Assembly: GCA_035270785.1 (NCBI GenBank)
Contig: DATESN010000028.1
Coordinates: 1-23,819 of the forward strand
DNA length: 23,819 nucleotides
Source of the DNA: DATESN01 sp035270785
GTDB taxonomy: Bacteria > Bacillota > Clostridia > Lachnospirales > Lachnospiraceae
Reading direction: 5' to 3'
Part shown: one piece after another, positions 15,305 through 23,300 of the stretch
Position numbering within the stretch: the stretch's first letter is position 1
How the letters are laid out: each line of letters opens with the position of its first letter
Position numbers and translations under genes: made by a program
Notes under the pieces: model-generated
Database searches by the model: none
Seen by the model: only the letters and a program-made list of their open reading frames with translations
Told to the model about the DNA's origin: nothing

Positions 15305-16231
15305 ATGAAAACAAAAATTACGGACCTTTTAGGAATTGAATATCCTATCATCCAAGGTGGGATGGCGTGGGTTGCTGAATATCATCTGGCAGCAGCTGTT
15401 TCAGAAGCGGGTGGTTTAGGACTCATTGGCGCAGCGTCTGCTCCTCCTGAAGTTGTAAGAGAACAGATTCGTGAAGCAAAAAAATTAACAAACAAACCAT
15501 TTGGAGTTAATATAATGCTTCTCAATCCCAATGCAGATGAAGTTGCTAAGGTTGTAGTGGATGAAGGAATCAAAGTTGTAACGACAGGTGCAGGTAATCC
15601 TGGAAAGTACATGGAAATGTGGAAAGCAGCCGGAGTAAAAGTTATTCCAGTTGTTGCTAGTGTAGGTCTTGCAAAAATGATGGAACGAGCTGGAGCTGAT
15701 GCAGTCATAGCAGAAGGAACAGAATCTGGAGGACATATAGGTTCATCAACTACAATGACCCTAGTTCCACAAGTTGTGGATGCTATTAACATTCCAGTCA
15801 TTGCAGCAGGTGGTATTGGTGATGGAAGAGGATTTGCAGCTGTGATCATGTTAGGTGCCCAAGCAGCCCAAATGGGAACAAGATTCGTAGTTGCTACAGA
15901 ATCAATTGTTCATGCAAATTATAAGAAAAAAATTATAGCTGCCAAGGATATTGATTCGGAAGTAACAGGAGCAAGCACAGGTCATCCAGTTCGTCAAATT
16001 AGAAATAAAATGACGAGAGATTATCATATAAAGGAAAAGGAAGGTGCTTCTTTTGAAGAACTAGAGTATCTTACATTAGGAGCTCTTAGAAAAGCTGTAA
16101 TGGAAGGCGATGTCATAAATGGTACATTAATGGCCGGACAGATTGCCGGACTTGTTAAAAAAGAACAATCTTGCCAAGAGATTATTCAAGAAATTATGGC
16201 AGAAGCAAAAGTACTATTAAAGTATGAATAA
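15305..16231 (+). CDS. fabK: Enoyl-ACP reductase II (FMN-dependent)
   Basis: FabK reduces trans-2-enoyl-ACP to acyl-ACP, the last step of each elongation cycle, using FMN and NAD(P)H. The 308-residue TIM-barrel protein shows YPIIQGGMAWVA at the start, FGVNIMLL, the catalytic His144 in ESGGHIG, IAAGGIGDGRG and GAQAAQMGTRFV, all typical of FabK. No FabI-type reductase is present, as in many Clostridia. The start is 1 nt after the acpP stop, so translation is likely coupled. A second, longer member of the same superfamily lies later in the operon. Confidence 0.95.
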   Translation: MKTKITDLLGIEYPIIQGGMAWVAEYHLAAAVSEAGGLGLIGAASAPPEVVREQIREAKKLTNKPFGVNIMLLNPNADEVAKVVVDEGIKVVTTGAGNPGKYMEMWKAAGVKVIPVVASVGLAKMMERAGADAVIAEGTESGGHIGSSTTMTLVPQVVDAINIPVIAAGGIGDGRGFAAVIMLGAQAAQMGTRFVVATESIVHANYKKKIIAAKDIDSEVTGASTGHPVRQIRNKMTRDYHIKEKEGASFEELEYLTLGALRKAVMEGDVINGTLMAGQIAGLVKKEQSCQEIIQEIMAEAKVLLKYE

Positions 16232-16245
16232 AAATATACAATAAA

Positions 16246-16274
16246 GGGGGTTGGATTAGTCTATCCCCCATTTT
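16246..16274 (+). terminator. Intra-operon hairpin, possible terminator or attenuator
   Basis: GGGGG (16246-16250) pairs CCCCC (16265-16269). TGGA/TCTA form an inner stem around a TTAG loop, and ATTTT follows. The hairpin lies between fabK and fabD in an 89-nt gap, the largest gap inside the fab cluster. The T-tail is short, so partial rather than complete termination is likely. Confidence 0.5.
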
Positions 16275-16285
16275 AAAAGATAAAT

Positions 16286-16302
16286 AGTTTGAATATCAAA
16301 GT
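16286..16302 (+). promoter_or_regulatory. FabT-like operator before fabD
   Basis: AGTTTGAATATCAAAGT is a perfect 17-base palindrome apart from its central base, and contains TTTGA-ATA-TCAAA (16288-16300). It has the same layout as the site before acpP. It lies just upstream of the fabD ribosome binding site (GAGGAG). I cannot find a convincing -35/-10 pair for a promoter here, so it may act at an internal start site or as a roadblock. Confidence 0.6.
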
Positions 16303-16320
16303 AATAAAGAGGAGAATTTT

Positions 16321-17232
16321 ATGGGTAAAATAGCTTTTATATTTCCTGGGCAAGGCTCACAATATATAGGAATGGGTAAAGACTTTTATAATACAATTCC
16401 AATTTGCAAAAAGGTATTTGATTTGGCAAGCAAAGTAAGTGGAATTGATGTTCCAGCACTTTGTTTTGAGGAAAATGAAAAAATTAATATAACAGAATAC
16501 ACACAAATAGCAATGTTAGCTACAGAAGTAGCAATATGGAAGGCAGTGGAAGAACGAGGCATAAAAGCTGATATTGTAGGGGGATTAAGTCTTGGTGAGT
16601 ATGGAGCTTTAGTAGCTAGTAAGGTAATTAGTCTTGAAGATGTATTTAAAGTTGTAAGAAAACGCGGTATTTTCATGCAAGAAGCAGTACCAAGTGGTGG
16701 TGCCATGGTGGCAGTTTTGGGGCTTGAAGCAGAAGTAATTGAAATGATATGCGAAAAAATAGATGGAACAATAGGAATTGCAAATTATAATTGTCCAGGT
16801 CAAATTGTTATTTCTGGAGAAGAAAAAGCAGCAACCGAAGCAATAAAGAAATTAACTGAGGCAGGGGCAAGAAAATGCATCTTATTAAAAGTAAGTGGTC
16901 CTTTTCATTCCCCACTTCTAGTTGACGCAGGCAAAAGATTGGCAGGTGTCTTAGAAGAAGTTTCCATAAACGATATTTCCATTCCATATATTGCAAATGT
17001 AACAGCACAATTTGTAAATGATAAGGAAGATGTGAAAGACTTACTTGAAAAACAAGTATATTCACCAGTAAGATGGCAACAATCTATGGAACTTATGATT
17101 CAAGATTCTGTGACAACCTTTATAGAAATTGGTCCTGGAAAAACGTTGTCAGGTTTTATTCGTAAAATAAATAAAGAAGTGCAAGTAATTAATATTGAAA
17201 AAGTAGAAGATTTGGATAAACTAGTATTTTAA
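16321..17232 (+). CDS. fabD: Malonyl-CoA:ACP transacylase
   Basis: FabD moves malonyl groups from CoA to ACP. The 303-residue protein has FPGQGSQYIGMG at the start, the nucleophile Ser90 in GLSLGEYGAL, and His196 in GPFHSPLL, which complete the family's Ser-His pair. Near the C-terminus IEIGPGKTLSGFI is also typical. GAGGAG lies 7 nt before the ATG. It is the first gene after the internal hairpin and second FabT-like site, and is followed 18 nt later by fabG. Confidence 0.96.
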   Translation: MGKIAFIFPGQGSQYIGMGKDFYNTIPICKKVFDLASKVSGIDVPALCFEENEKINITEYTQIAMLATEVAIWKAVEERGIKADIVGGLSLGEYGALVASKVISLEDVFKVVRKRGIFMQEAVPSGGAMVAVLGLEAEVIEMICEKIDGTIGIANYNCPGQIVISGEEKAATEAIKKLTEAGARKCILLKVSGPFHSPLLVDAGKRLAGVLEEVSINDISIPYIANVTAQFVNDKEDVKDLLEKQVYSPVRWQQSMELMIQDSVTTFIEIGPGKTLSGFIRKINKEVQVINIEKVEDLDKLVF

Positions 17233-17250
17233 TTTAGAAGGAGGAAATCT

Positions 17251-17991
17251 ATGTTAAGTGGAAAAGTAGCACTTGTAACAGGAGCAGGCCGTGGGATTGG
17301 AAAAGAAATCGCAATTACACTTGCAAACTACGGAGCAAGTGTAATTGTAAATTATAATGGTTCCAAAGAAAAAGCCGAAGAAGTGGTAAATGGCATTAAA
17401 GAAAATGGCGGACATGCAATAGCTTATCAATGTTCAGTAGTAGATTATCAGGCGTGTGGTACTATGATTACAGAGATGCTAGCCTTGTTTGGACATATTG
17501 ATATACTAGTAAATAATGCAGGAATTACAAAAGACAACTTAGTAATGAAAATGTCAGAGGAAGACTTTGATCAAGTGATATCAACGAACTTAAAGGGAAC
17601 CTTCAACACCATAAAACATATGTATCGAATTTTTTTAAAACAAAAAAGCGGTCATATTATTAACTTATCAAGTGTTTCCGGAGTTCTTGGTAATGCAGGG
17701 CAAGCTAATTATGCAGCCTCTAAGGCCGGTGTAATTGGTTTGACAAAAACAGTTGCAAAGGAACTTGGAAGTAGAGGAATTACTGTAAATGCAGTGGCTC
17801 CAGGATATATTGATACTGACATGACGAATGCAATGAGTGATGATGCAAAAGCTGCTACGATAGCACAAATACCACTAAAACGAGTGGGAAATACAAAAGA
17901 TATTGCTGAAACAGTAGCCTTTCTGGCAAGTGAAAAAGCTTCTTATATAACTGGTCAAGTAATATCTGTTGATGGTGGAATGGCAATTTAA
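17251..17991 (+). CDS. fabG: 3-oxoacyl-ACP reductase
   Basis: FabG reduces beta-ketoacyl-ACP to 3-hydroxyacyl-ACP with NADPH. The 246-residue short-chain dehydrogenase has the cofactor loop TGAGRGIGKEIA, NNAGITKDNLVMKM, and the catalytic Ser141, Tyr154 and Lys158 (SSVSG and YAASKAG), ending with the usual GGMAI. AAGGAGG supports the start. Its stop codon lies in the first copy of a 19-nt direct repeat. Confidence 0.96.
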   Translation: MLSGKVALVTGAGRGIGKEIAITLANYGASVIVNYNGSKEKAEEVVNGIKENGGHAIAYQCSVVDYQACGTMITEMLALFGHIDILVNNAGITKDNLVMKMSEEDFDQVISTNLKGTFNTIKHMYRIFLKQKSGHIINLSSVSGVLGNAGQANYAASKAGVIGLTKTVAKELGSRGITVNAVAPGYIDTDMTNAMSDDAKAATIAQIPLKRVGNTKDIAETVAFLASEKASYITGQVISVDGGMAI

Positions 17992-18017
17992 TGTAGAAAT
18001 GGCAATCTAATGTAGAA
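17980..18017 (+). repeat. 19-nt tandem duplication at the fabG-fabF junction
   Basis: ATGGCAATTTAATGTAGAA (17980-17998) is repeated at 17999-18017 with one T-to-C change. The first copy contains the last codons and stop of fabG. The second copy lengthens the spacer and ends just before the GGAG that serves fabF. Confidence 0.9.
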
Positions 18018-18032
18018 ATGGAGAAAATCAGA

Positions 18033-19268
18033 ATGAGTAGAAGAGTTGTAGTAACTGGAATGGGAGCTATTACACCAATCGGATTAAGTGTGGATGAATT
18101 CTGGACAGGAATCAAAGAGCAAAAGATTGGTTTTGATAAAATAACAAGATTTGATACAACAGAATATAAATGTAAGTTAGCAGCCCAGGTAAAAGGTTTT
18201 GAAGCTAAGAACTTTATGGAATTTAAGTCTGCAAAGAGAATGGATTTATTTAGCCAATATGCAGTAGCTGCAACCAAAGAGGCAATGGAAGACGCCAAAA
18301 TTGATATGGAAAAGGAAGATTCCTATATGGTTGGAGTATCCGTAGGTAATGGAATTGGATCCTTACAGGAATTGGAGAAAAATCATTCTAAGTTATTAGA
18401 AAAAGGTCCAAGCAAAGTGAATCCTCTTTTAGTACCAATGATGATTAGTAATATGGCAGCAGGAAATATTTCCATTCAATTTGGATTAAGGGGAAAGAGT
18501 ATTAATGTAGTAACAGCATGTGCAACAGGAACCAACTCCATTGGGGAAGCATTTCGTACTATTCAATATGGAGACGCGGATGTGATGGTAGCGGGTGGAA
18601 CAGAAGCAAGTATTTCGCCAATAGGAATTAGTGGATTTACATCACTCACTGCATTATCTACCAACGAGGATCCTACCAGATGTTCCATTCCTTTTGATAA
18701 AGAAAGAAGTGGATTTGTCATGGGAGAGGGAGCGGCTATTGTTATATTAGAAGAATTAGAGCATGCTAAAAAGCGTGGGGCTAACATCTATGGAGAGGTA
18801 GTAGGATATGGCTGTGCATCTGATGCCTTTCATATCACATCCCCAGCAGAAGATGGTTCTGGAGCAGCAAGATCTATGACAAATGCAGTAAAGGATGGAA
18901 AAGCATCCTTGACGGATATCACCTATATCAATGCTCATGGAACAAGTACACATCATAATGATTTGTTTGAAACACGTGCAATTAAATTAGCATTCGGGGA
19001 TCATTCTAAAGATATTAGAATTAATTCAACAAAATCTATGGTTGGACATTTACTGGGGGCAGCAGGAGCAATTGAATTTGTAACTTGCATAAAAGAAATG
19101 CAAGAAGGATATATACATGCTACCGTAGGATATCAAACTCCGGATGAAGAATGTGACTTAAATTACTGTAAAGAGCCAATACAAGAAGAAGTAATCTACG
19201 CATTATCGAATTCCTTGGGATTTGGTGGTCATAATGCAAGTATTTTGATAAAAAAATATACTGAATAA
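18033..19268 (+). CDS. fabF: 3-oxoacyl-ACP synthase II
   Basis: FabF condenses malonyl-ACP with acyl-ACP to lengthen the chain by two carbons. The 411-residue protein starts MSRRVVVTGMGAITPIG and has the Cys-His-His triad: Cys163 in TACATGTNSIGEA, His302 in NAHGTST and His339 in VGHLLGAAG. An ATG at 18018 is in frame, but GGAG at 18020-18023 is spaced for ATG 18033, which gives the family N-terminus. It is followed 14 nt later by fabZ. Confidence 0.96.
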   Translation: MSRRVVVTGMGAITPIGLSVDEFWTGIKEQKIGFDKITRFDTTEYKCKLAAQVKGFEAKNFMEFKSAKRMDLFSQYAVAATKEAMEDAKIDMEKEDSYMVGVSVGNGIGSLQELEKNHSKLLEKGPSKVNPLLVPMMISNMAAGNISIQFGLRGKSINVVTACATGTNSIGEAFRTIQYGDADVMVAGGTEASISPIGISGFTSLTALSTNEDPTRCSIPFDKERSGFVMGEGAAIVILEELEHAKKRGANIYGEVVGYGCASDAFHITSPAEDGSGAARSMTNAVKDGKASLTDITYINAHGTSTHHNDLFETRAIKLAFGDHSKDIRINSTKSMVGHLLGAAGAIEFVTCIKEMQEGYIHATVGYQTPDEECDLNYCKEPIQEEVIYALSNSLGFGGHNASILIKKYTE

Positions 19269-19282
19269 ATAGGAGGCTAAAA

Positions 19283-19720
19283 ATGTCAATTTTATCCGCA
19301 AAAGAAATTATGAAAATAATTCCACACAGACAACCGTTTATGTTAGTAGATACCATTGAAGAACTAACACCAGGGGTAAGAGCGGTTGGAAAGAAATGTG
19401 TAAGCTATAATGAACCTTTTTTTGCAGGTCACTTTCCTAGCGAACCTATCATGCCAGGTGTTTTAATTATAGAAGCTCTTGCGCAAGTAGGTGCAGTAGC
19501 AATTCTAAGTCTTTCTGAAAACAAAGGAAAGACGGCATATTTTGCAGCAATTAATTCTGCAAAATTCAAAGGAAAAGTTGTTCCTGGAGATGTATTGTTA
19601 CTAGAAACAGAAATAATCAAGGTAAAAGGACCAATAGGTCTAGGAAATGCAAAAGCGTATGTGAACGGAAAAATTGTTACTCAAGCAGAACTTACCTTCG
19701 CAATAGGTGTGGCAGAATAA
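19283..19720 (+). CDS. fabZ: 3-hydroxyacyl-ACP dehydratase
   Basis: FabZ removes water from 3-hydroxyacyl-ACP to give trans-2-enoyl-ACP. The 145-residue hot-dog protein has IPHRQPFMLVD, the catalytic His50 in AGHFP and Glu64 in MPGVLIIEALAQ. AGGAGG lies 7 nt before the ATG. It is the only dehydratase in the cluster. FabZ normally does not isomerise the double bond, so unsaturated fatty acids would need another enzyme. Confidence 0.96.
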   Translation: MSILSAKEIMKIIPHRQPFMLVDTIEELTPGVRAVGKKCVSYNEPFFAGHFPSEPIMPGVLIIEALAQVGAVAILSLSENKGKTAYFAAINSAKFKGKVVPGDVLLLETEIIKVKGPIGLGNAKAYVNGKIVTQAELTFAIGVAE

Positions 19721-19764
19721 AGAGAAGTTCACTATATTTATCCATGATACAGGAGTAGAAGCCC

Positions 19765-20823
19765 ATGAAGATAGAACCATTAAAAATAGGAGATTTAATA
19801 GCTAAAATACCCGTTATTCAAGGTGGAATGGGTGTTGGAGTAAGTTTATCCTCACTTGCAGGAGCAGTAGCTTTAGAAGGAGGAATAGGAATTATATCAA
19901 CTGCCCAAATTGGATATCGGGATCCTGAGTTTGATAACAATCCTATTGAAACAAATCTCAGAGTGTTGAAAGAACAAATCATAAAGGCAAAAGATATTGC
20001 GAAAGGTGGTATTATAGGCGTAAATATTATGGTTGCTACTAGAAGATATGATGAGTATGTGAAAGCTGCCGTAAACGCAGGTGCCGATTTAATTATCTGT
20101 GGTGCTGGACTTCCCATGAAACTTCCAGAACTAGTAGGAAAGGCCAAAACCAAAATCGCACCAATTGTATCAAGTTTAAAGAGTGCCAATGTGATATGCA
20201 AATACTGGAATAAAAAATATAATAGATTACCTGACATGGTTGTCATTGAAGGACCAAAAGCAGGAGGGCACCTAGGGTTTTCAAAAGAAGAAATCGAAGC
20301 ATATATAGAAAATGACAATTATGATGTAGAAATTGCTTCTATTATTGAATGTATTAATAAATACGGTGATGATGGGGGTGTGAAAATTCCTATTGTAGTT
20401 GCCGGCGGAGTTTACACACGGGCAGATTTAGAACATTATCTATCAATGGGTGCTAGTGGCGTTCAAATGGCTACCAGATTTGTAACCACGTTTGAATGTG
20501 ATGCATCCAATGAATTTAAGCAAGCCTATATCAATTCTAAAAAAGAGGATATTATCCTTGTAGAAAGCCCAGTTGGAATGCCAGGACGGGCAATTTTAAA
20601 TCCATTTATGGAATTAGCTGCAAAGGGGACTATTCCACATAGTAAATGCCATTTGTGTGTTAGTACATGTAATCCAAATGAAACACCTTACTGTATTACA
20701 GATGCATTAGTGAATGCAGCAAAGGGAAATTGCCAGGATGCACTTCTTTTTTGTGGAACAAATGCTTATCTAGCAACAGAGTTAGTGCATGTGAAGGACA
20801 TTATGGATGAATTCCGATCTTAG
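19765..20823 (+). CDS. FabX-like flavoprotein (FabK/nitronate monooxygenase superfamily)
   Basis: A 352-residue FMN-dependent TIM-barrel protein, about 45 residues longer than FabK. It has IPVIQGGMGVGVSLSSLAG, GVNIMVATRRY, AGADLIICGAGLP, His169 in GPKAGGHLGF at the FabK active-site position, VVAGGVYTRADL and GASGVQMATRF. The extra C-terminal part contains SPVGMPGRAI and a cysteine cluster, Cys295-x2-Cys298-x3-Cys302-x7-Cys310. I recall the same arrangement in Helicobacter pylori FabX, which uses FMN and a [4Fe-4S] cluster to form the cis double bond in unsaturated fatty acids. Automatic pipelines would probably call it nitronate monooxygenase or a second enoyl reductase. The position between fabZ and fabH supports a fatty acid role; unsaturation is inference. 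AGGAG lies 9 nt before the ATG. Confidence 0.75.
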   Translation: MKIEPLKIGDLIAKIPVIQGGMGVGVSLSSLAGAVALEGGIGIISTAQIGYRDPEFDNNPIETNLRVLKEQIIKAKDIAKGGIIGVNIMVATRRYDEYVKAAVNAGADLIICGAGLPMKLPELVGKAKTKIAPIVSSLKSANVICKYWNKKYNRLPDMVVIEGPKAGGHLGFSKEEIEAYIENDNYDVEIASIIECINKYGDDGGVKIPIVVAGGVYTRADLEHYLSMGASGVQMATRFVTTFECDASNEFKQAYINSKKEDIILVESPVGMPGRAILNPFMELAAKGTIPHSKCHLCVSTCNPNETPYCITDALVNAAKGNCQDALLFCGTNAYLATELVHVKDIMDEFRS

Positions 20824-20877
20824 TAAAAAGGATATACAACTTTTATTTATAAACAATAAAAGGCAGAAGGGAGATAT

Positions 20878-21843
20878 ATGAATACGACTAGAATAATCGG
20901 CACAGGAAGCTCCCTGCCCGATCATGTTATAAGCAATCATTTTTTATCAACAATTATGGAAACTTCAGACGAATGGATTGCCAGTAGAACAGGAATTAAA
21001 GAAAGAAGACTAGCAAAAGAGGAAACAACAGCTAGTATGTCTATAGAGGCTAGTAAAAGAGCAATGATTAACGCTGGAGTGGCTCCAGAAGAAATAGATT
21101 TAATCATTGTGGGAACTATTACAAGCGATCATGTTACACCATCTACCGCGTGCGAAGTCCAAGCTGGAATTGGGGCTGTAAATGCCGTTGCATTTGATAT
21201 TAACGCAGCATGCACAGGATTCATGGTAGCTCTTCATACAGCCCATGCTTATATACAGGCAGGTATGTGTAAAACAGCCCTTGTACTTGGTGCGGAGACG
21301 TTAAGTAAAATTATGGATTGGAAAGATAGAAGCACTTGTGTTTTATTTGGAGATGGTGCAGGTGCGGCAGTGGTTCGTAGTGATCACACAGGAATTATAA
21401 GCTTTAATCAAGGATCTGATGGAGCAAAAGGAATGGTATTAGCCTGCAAAAATAGGGCAAATAATAATCCATTGGTAGAAAACTCTATGGAACTTGGTTA
21501 TGTTCATATGGAAGGTCAAGAAGTGTATAAGTTTGCAGTTTCAAAAGTGCCAGCATGTATTACCCAAGCATTAAATGAAGCCGGTTTATCCGTTGAGGAT
21601 ATTAAGCTTTTTGTTCTTCACCAAGCAAATATGAGAATTATTCAATCGGTAGCGAAACGATTAAAAGTAAGTGAAGATAAGTTCCCAATTAGCCTTGATC
21701 ATTGTGGAAACATTTCCGCTGGAAGTATTCCCATACTACTAGATGAGATTAATCAAAAAGGACTTCTTCAAAAGGGTGACAAGATTGTTATGTCGGGATT
21801 TGGTGGTGGACTCACTTGGGGCGCGACAGTATTAACCTGGTAA
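20878..21843 (+). CDS. fabH: 3-oxoacyl-ACP synthase III
   Basis: FabH starts fatty acid synthesis by condensing an acyl-CoA primer with malonyl-ACP. The 321-residue protein has TSDEWIASRTGIKERR, the nucleophile Cys112 in DINAACTGF, His248 in LHQANMRI and Asn278 in HCGNISAGSIP, the full triad, and ends with GFGGGLTWGA. AGAAGGGAG lies just before the ATG. In many Clostridia fabH leads the fab operon; here it is the last gene. The 54-nt gap upstream holds no clear promoter. Confidence 0.96.
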   Translation: MNTTRIIGTGSSLPDHVISNHFLSTIMETSDEWIASRTGIKERRLAKEETTASMSIEASKRAMINAGVAPEEIDLIIVGTITSDHVTPSTACEVQAGIGAVNAVAFDINAACTGFMVALHTAHAYIQAGMCKTALVLGAETLSKIMDWKDRSTCVLFGDGAGAAVVRSDHTGIISFNQGSDGAKGMVLACKNRANNNPLVENSMELGYVHMEGQEVYKFAVSKVPACITQALNEAGLSVEDIKLFVLHQANMRIIQSVAKRLKVSEDKFPISLDHCGNISAGSIPILLDEINQKGLLQKGDKIVMSGFGGGLTWGATVLTW

Positions 21844-21929
21844 AATAAATAACTTATCATTTATAACCTATATAGTAATATCTCTGCTGATTCATTAATA
21901 GGATGAATAAACGGGATAGGTGGTATTAT

Positions 21930-22535
21930 ATGCTAAATTATATATGGGGAATCATGATTCTAATAGGTATTATATACGGCTCCTTTACAGGAAACATGGC
22001 AGAAGTAACAAACGCTGCCATTAATTCTTCAAAAGAGGCCGTTTCTCTATGTATTACAATGGTTGGCGTTATGTCATTATGGGTAGGGCTTATGGAAATT
22101 GCAAGAGATGCAGGATTAATAGAAAATTTTACGAAAAAGCTTAATCCATTTGTTTCCTTTATGTTTCCTGGTATTCCTCATAATCACAAGTCCAGAGAAT
22201 ATATTTCTACAAATATTATTGCTAATATTCTAGGACTTGGTTGGGCGGCTACGCCAGCCGGACTTATGGCCATGAAGGAGTTAGGAAATCTGAATGAAGA
22301 AATAAATGGTAAAAAAAATGCCCATATAGCTAGCAAAGAAATGTGTACCTTTTTAATTATTAACATTTCATCCCTTCAACTGATTCCAGTTAATATGATC
22401 GCTTATCGTAGCCAATATGGGTCTGTAAATCCTGCCGCCATTATAGCTCCAGGAATAATTGCTACACTTGTATCAACCATATCTGGAATTATATTCGCAA
22501 AAAGTATGAATCGAAAAAAAAGACTCAATGATTAA
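21930..22535 (+). CDS. spmA: Spore maturation protein A
   Basis: SpmA and SpmB are membrane proteins with a nucleoside-transporter gate-like fold, required in Bacillus for full dehydration and heat resistance of the spore core. The 201-residue protein has several hydrophobic segments, including LNYIWGIMILIGIIYG at the N-terminus, and family motifs FPGIPHNHKSREYI, NILGLGWAATPAGLMAM and NISSLQLIPVNMIAYR. An in-frame ATG at 21903 lacks a spaced ribosome site. AGGTGG at 21918-21923 fits ATG 21930, which also matches the Bacillus start. The 86-nt gap after fabH shows no clear terminator. Confidence 0.92.
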   Translation: MLNYIWGIMILIGIIYGSFTGNMAEVTNAAINSSKEAVSLCITMVGVMSLWVGLMEIARDAGLIENFTKKLNPFVSFMFPGIPHNHKSREYISTNIIANILGLGWAATPAGLMAMKELGNLNEEINGKKNAHIASKEMCTFLIINISSLQLIPVNMIAYRSQYGSVNPAAIIAPGIIATLVSTISGIIFAKSMNRKKRLND

Positions 22536-22557
22536 GCTAAAATATCATTGTTTTTTT
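22514..22557. terminator. Bidirectional terminator shared by spmA and the DUF421 gene
   Basis: CAATGAT (22526-22532) pairs perfectly with ATCATTG (22544-22550). T7 follows on the + strand (22551-22557), and A8 at 22514-22521 provides a U-run for minus-strand transcripts. The two convergent genes end inside the hairpin: their stop codons share TTAA at 22532-22535. Confidence 0.8.
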
Positions 22558-23242
22558 GTTCTACATCTTTTATAAATACAGTTAACTTATTATTCCGATC
22601 ACAGGTTGCTAAGAATACCTCTTCAATAGTAGTAACCCCTTGGCCCTTTAACTGGTGATGTAACCAAATTTTATCTTTACCAGTGTGTCGGAGGTTTTTA
22701 GGTAGGATTTTACCATCTATAATTACATTTGCAACCATAAAGTCCTGAGAAGGATTTAAGTTTAAGTCGTCAGGAGTAACGGGGCGACTTTTTGCTTTCG
22801 GTAAAAAACTAACCTTTCCGTTTTCTTCAAGAATGGCAGTTTCTATTTTAGATATATCAAAATAGCCACCAACACGACACTGCACTAGAAATTCTGCGAT
22901 ATCAATTTTTGCTTTTTTGAGGTTTTTTAAATAAAGTTCATCATGATCAAGCAAAAGTAAAGGCTTCCCTGCAAGAATCCGCCTAGCCTTTATTGATTTT
23001 GAAGTAATCGTAGATAACAATATGGTAGCCAGTGTATAAACAACCATAGCGATTAAGGGATATAGATAATTACTTTCTAATGAAGTAGCCATCTCTGCCG
23101 CTATGGACCCAATTGTAATACCGGTAATGTAATCAAACATACTCATTTCAGACATTTGACGATAGCCAATTAGCTTGGTTAATAAAAAAAGAGCAATAAT
23201 AGAACCAAAAGATAAACATATCACATAAAGAATACCTGTCAT
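22532..23242 (-). CDS. DUF421 (YetF-family) membrane protein
   Basis: A 236-residue protein of the DUF421/YetF family. The N-terminus holds about three membrane segments (residues ~2-25, ~35-53 and ~58-78), with the family pattern KLIGYRQMSEMSMFDYITGITIGSIAA interrupted only by usual variation. The rest is the soluble YetF C-terminal domain, including GKPLLLLDHDEL and LVQCRVGGYFDI. The family has no settled biochemical function; some members are found in the spore membrane of Bacillus. AAAGGA (complement of 23254-23259) precedes the ATG. It lies convergently between spmA and spmB, genes that normally sit together. Confidence 0.88.
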   Translation of the reverse strand: MTGILYVICLSFGSIIALFLLTKLIGYRQMSEMSMFDYITGITIGSIAAEMATSLESNYLYPLIAMVVYTLATILLSTITSKSIKARRILAGKPLLLLDHDELYLKNLKKAKIDIAEFLVQCRVGGYFDISKIETAILEENGKVSFLPKAKSRPVTPDDLNLNPSQDFMVANVIIDGKILPKNLRHTGKDKIWLHHQLKGQGVTTIEEVFLATCDRNNKLTVFIKDVEQKNNDILA

Positions 23243-23270
23243 TTTAGTTTTCGTCCTTTCAATTTGATAT

Positions 23271-23300
23271 TAGTATTTACAAATTTAATAAAATTATGAA
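23271..23300 (-). promoter_or_regulatory. Possible sporulation-type promoter of the DUF421 gene
   Basis: On the minus strand TTCATA (complement of 23295-23300) and AATACTA (complement of 23271-23277) are 17 bp apart. They match the forespore sigma-G consensus (TGnATA, CATnnTA) with one mismatch in each box. The start site would lie ~20 nt before the ATG. This is a weak motif call. Confidence 0.25.

Noticed and set aside
15382..15849. 155-codon open frame antisense to fabK
   Set aside because: It is a shadow of the fabK codon pattern, has no ribosome site, and its translation resembles no protein family.
17855..18298. 147-codon minus-strand open frame across the fabG-fabF junction
   Set aside because: It overlaps two well-supported genes and has no ribosome site or recognisable domain.
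19818..20318. 166-codon open frame antisense to the FabX-like gene
   Set aside because: It is a low-complexity shadow of the real gene on the other strand with no start signals.
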